Assembly (NCBI GenBank): GCA_001830645.1
Contig: MIBM01000126.1
Coordinates: 4,558-10,424 of the forward strand
Source: Spirochaetes bacterium RIFOXYC1_FULL_54_7
GTDB lineage: Bacteria; Spirochaetota; Spirochaetia; Treponematales; UBA12059
Reading direction: 5' to 3'
Length of the DNA: 5,867 nucleotides
The notes beneath the pieces are model-generated. The model did not search any database and was not told where the DNA came from. It saw only the letters and a list, made by a program, of their open reading frames with translations. Position numbers and translations under genes: made by a program. Below are positions 5,380 through 5,867 of this stretch, piece by piece; the first letter of the stretch is position 1; every line of letters begins with the position of its first letter.

Positions 5380-5867
5380 ATGGCAGAAGAAGCATACGTC
5401 CGCCCAAGCTGGGACGAGTATTTTATGGAAGTATGCAGGGCCATAGCCAAACGAGCCACCTGTGACCGGGGTCGTTCCGGTTGCGTCATTGCACGGGATC
5501 ACCAGGTCCTGGCCACAGGTTACGTTGGGGCACCTGCAGGACTGCCCCACTGTGATGAGGTTGGCCATCAACTCAAGCAACTTGTACATGAAGACGGCAC
5601 GGTGACAAAGCACTGCGTGCGGACTGTCCATGCGGAGCAGAATGCCATCTGCCAGGCGGCCAGACGTGGCATTGGCATACAGGGGGCTACGCTGTACTGT
5701 CGCATGACCCCCTGCCGGACCTGCGCCATGATGATCATAAACTGCGGGATTCTCCATGTGGTCTGTGATCGCAAGTACCATGACGGCGCCGAAAGCGAGG
5801 CCATGTTCGTCCAGGCGGGGCTGGTCTTGGAGTATGTGGAACAGGACGCGGAGAAATACGACAACCA
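5380..5867 (+). CDS. Deoxycytidylate (dCMP) deaminase, ComEB-like, cut by the window edge
   Basis: Zinc-dependent cytidine/deoxycytidylate deaminase that converts dCMP to dUMP and ammonia, feeding thymidylate synthesis. The 162 codons seen contain the whole catalytic core; family members often have about 150-180 residues, so only a short tail should be missing. Zinc ligands are H84 in the HAEQNAI motif, with E86 as the proton shuttle, and C112 and C115 in PCRTC. The dCMP-specific signature around 47-63 is present (GYVGAPAGLPHCDEVGH), with Val where many relatives have Asn (GYNG). The start has a strong GGGAGG. The gene follows the PSP1 stop by 41 nt with no visible terminator, so it probably belongs to the same operon, although nucleotide metabolism is an unexpected partner for the cell-shape genes. 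Free cytidine or guanine deaminases share the zinc motif, but the substrate-loop signature favours dCMP. Confidence 0.92.
   Translation, partial: MAEEAYVRPSWDEYFMEVCRAIAKRATCDRGRSGCVIARDHQVLATGYVGAPAGLPHCDEVGHQLKQLVHEDGTVTKHCVRTVHAEQNAICQAARRGIGIQGATLYCRMTPCRTCAMMIINCGILHVVCDRKYHDGAESEAMFVQAGLVLEYVEQDAEKYDN

Noticed and set aside
1..5867. Mobile element, CRISPR array, phage or defence system
   Set aside because: No transposase, integrase, regularly spaced repeats, terminal inverted repeats or defence-type genes are seen; all seven genes belong to known chromosomal families.

Overview
The window reads as a stretch of bacterial chromosome with balanced to moderately high GC, dense genes and no mobile DNA. 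A spirochaete is my best guess: the combination M23 peptidase, bactofilin, YaaR/DUF327 and PSP1-domain protein fits that group from what I remember of it. This is an inference from gene content, and a Firmicute relative is not excluded. No rRNA, tRNA, CRISPR array, insertion sequence or convincing intrinsic terminator is visible.

Left arm (1-2210, minus strand). The 5' two thirds of htpG (Hsp90 chaperone, 406 codons) runs off the left edge. Upstream of it, read in the same direction after a 125-nt gap, is a complete metallo-beta-lactamase-fold hydrolase of the RNase Z-like type (288 aa). The gap holds the htpG ribosome binding site but no promoter or terminator that I trust.

Divergent control region (2211-2341). 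This short AT-rich stretch carries a promoter for each direction. The leftward promoter places its predicted transcription start at or one base before the hydrolase ATG, so that mRNA looks leaderless. The rightward promoter has a perfect TTGACA box and serves the five-gene cluster. A GGAGG just inside the longest open frame suggests that the first gene really starts at an in-frame TTG.

Right arm (2342-5867, plus strand). Five closely packed genes follow: a membrane-anchored M23 (LytM-type) cell-wall endopeptidase, a bactofilin, a YaaR/DUF327 protein, a PSP1-domain protein (RicT/YaaT family) with an acidic N-terminal extension, and a dCMP deaminase cut by the right edge just before its likely end. 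Spacing ranges from a 13-nt overlap to a 41-nt gap with no visible terminator, so this looks like one operon. The first two genes make a plausible cell-shape module, with a bactofilin scaffold positioning a peptidoglycan hydrolase. The yaaR and ricT homologues are also near neighbours in Bacillus subtilis. The cluster therefore links envelope morphogenesis, a factor related to the RNase Y helper RicT, and dUMP supply.

Nothing here is a clearly new defence or mobile system. The points most worth following are the mixed operon, the leaderless hydrolase transcript, the membrane topology puzzle in the M23 protein, the in-frame M23/bactofilin junction, and the extra cysteine and acidic tail of the PSP1 protein.
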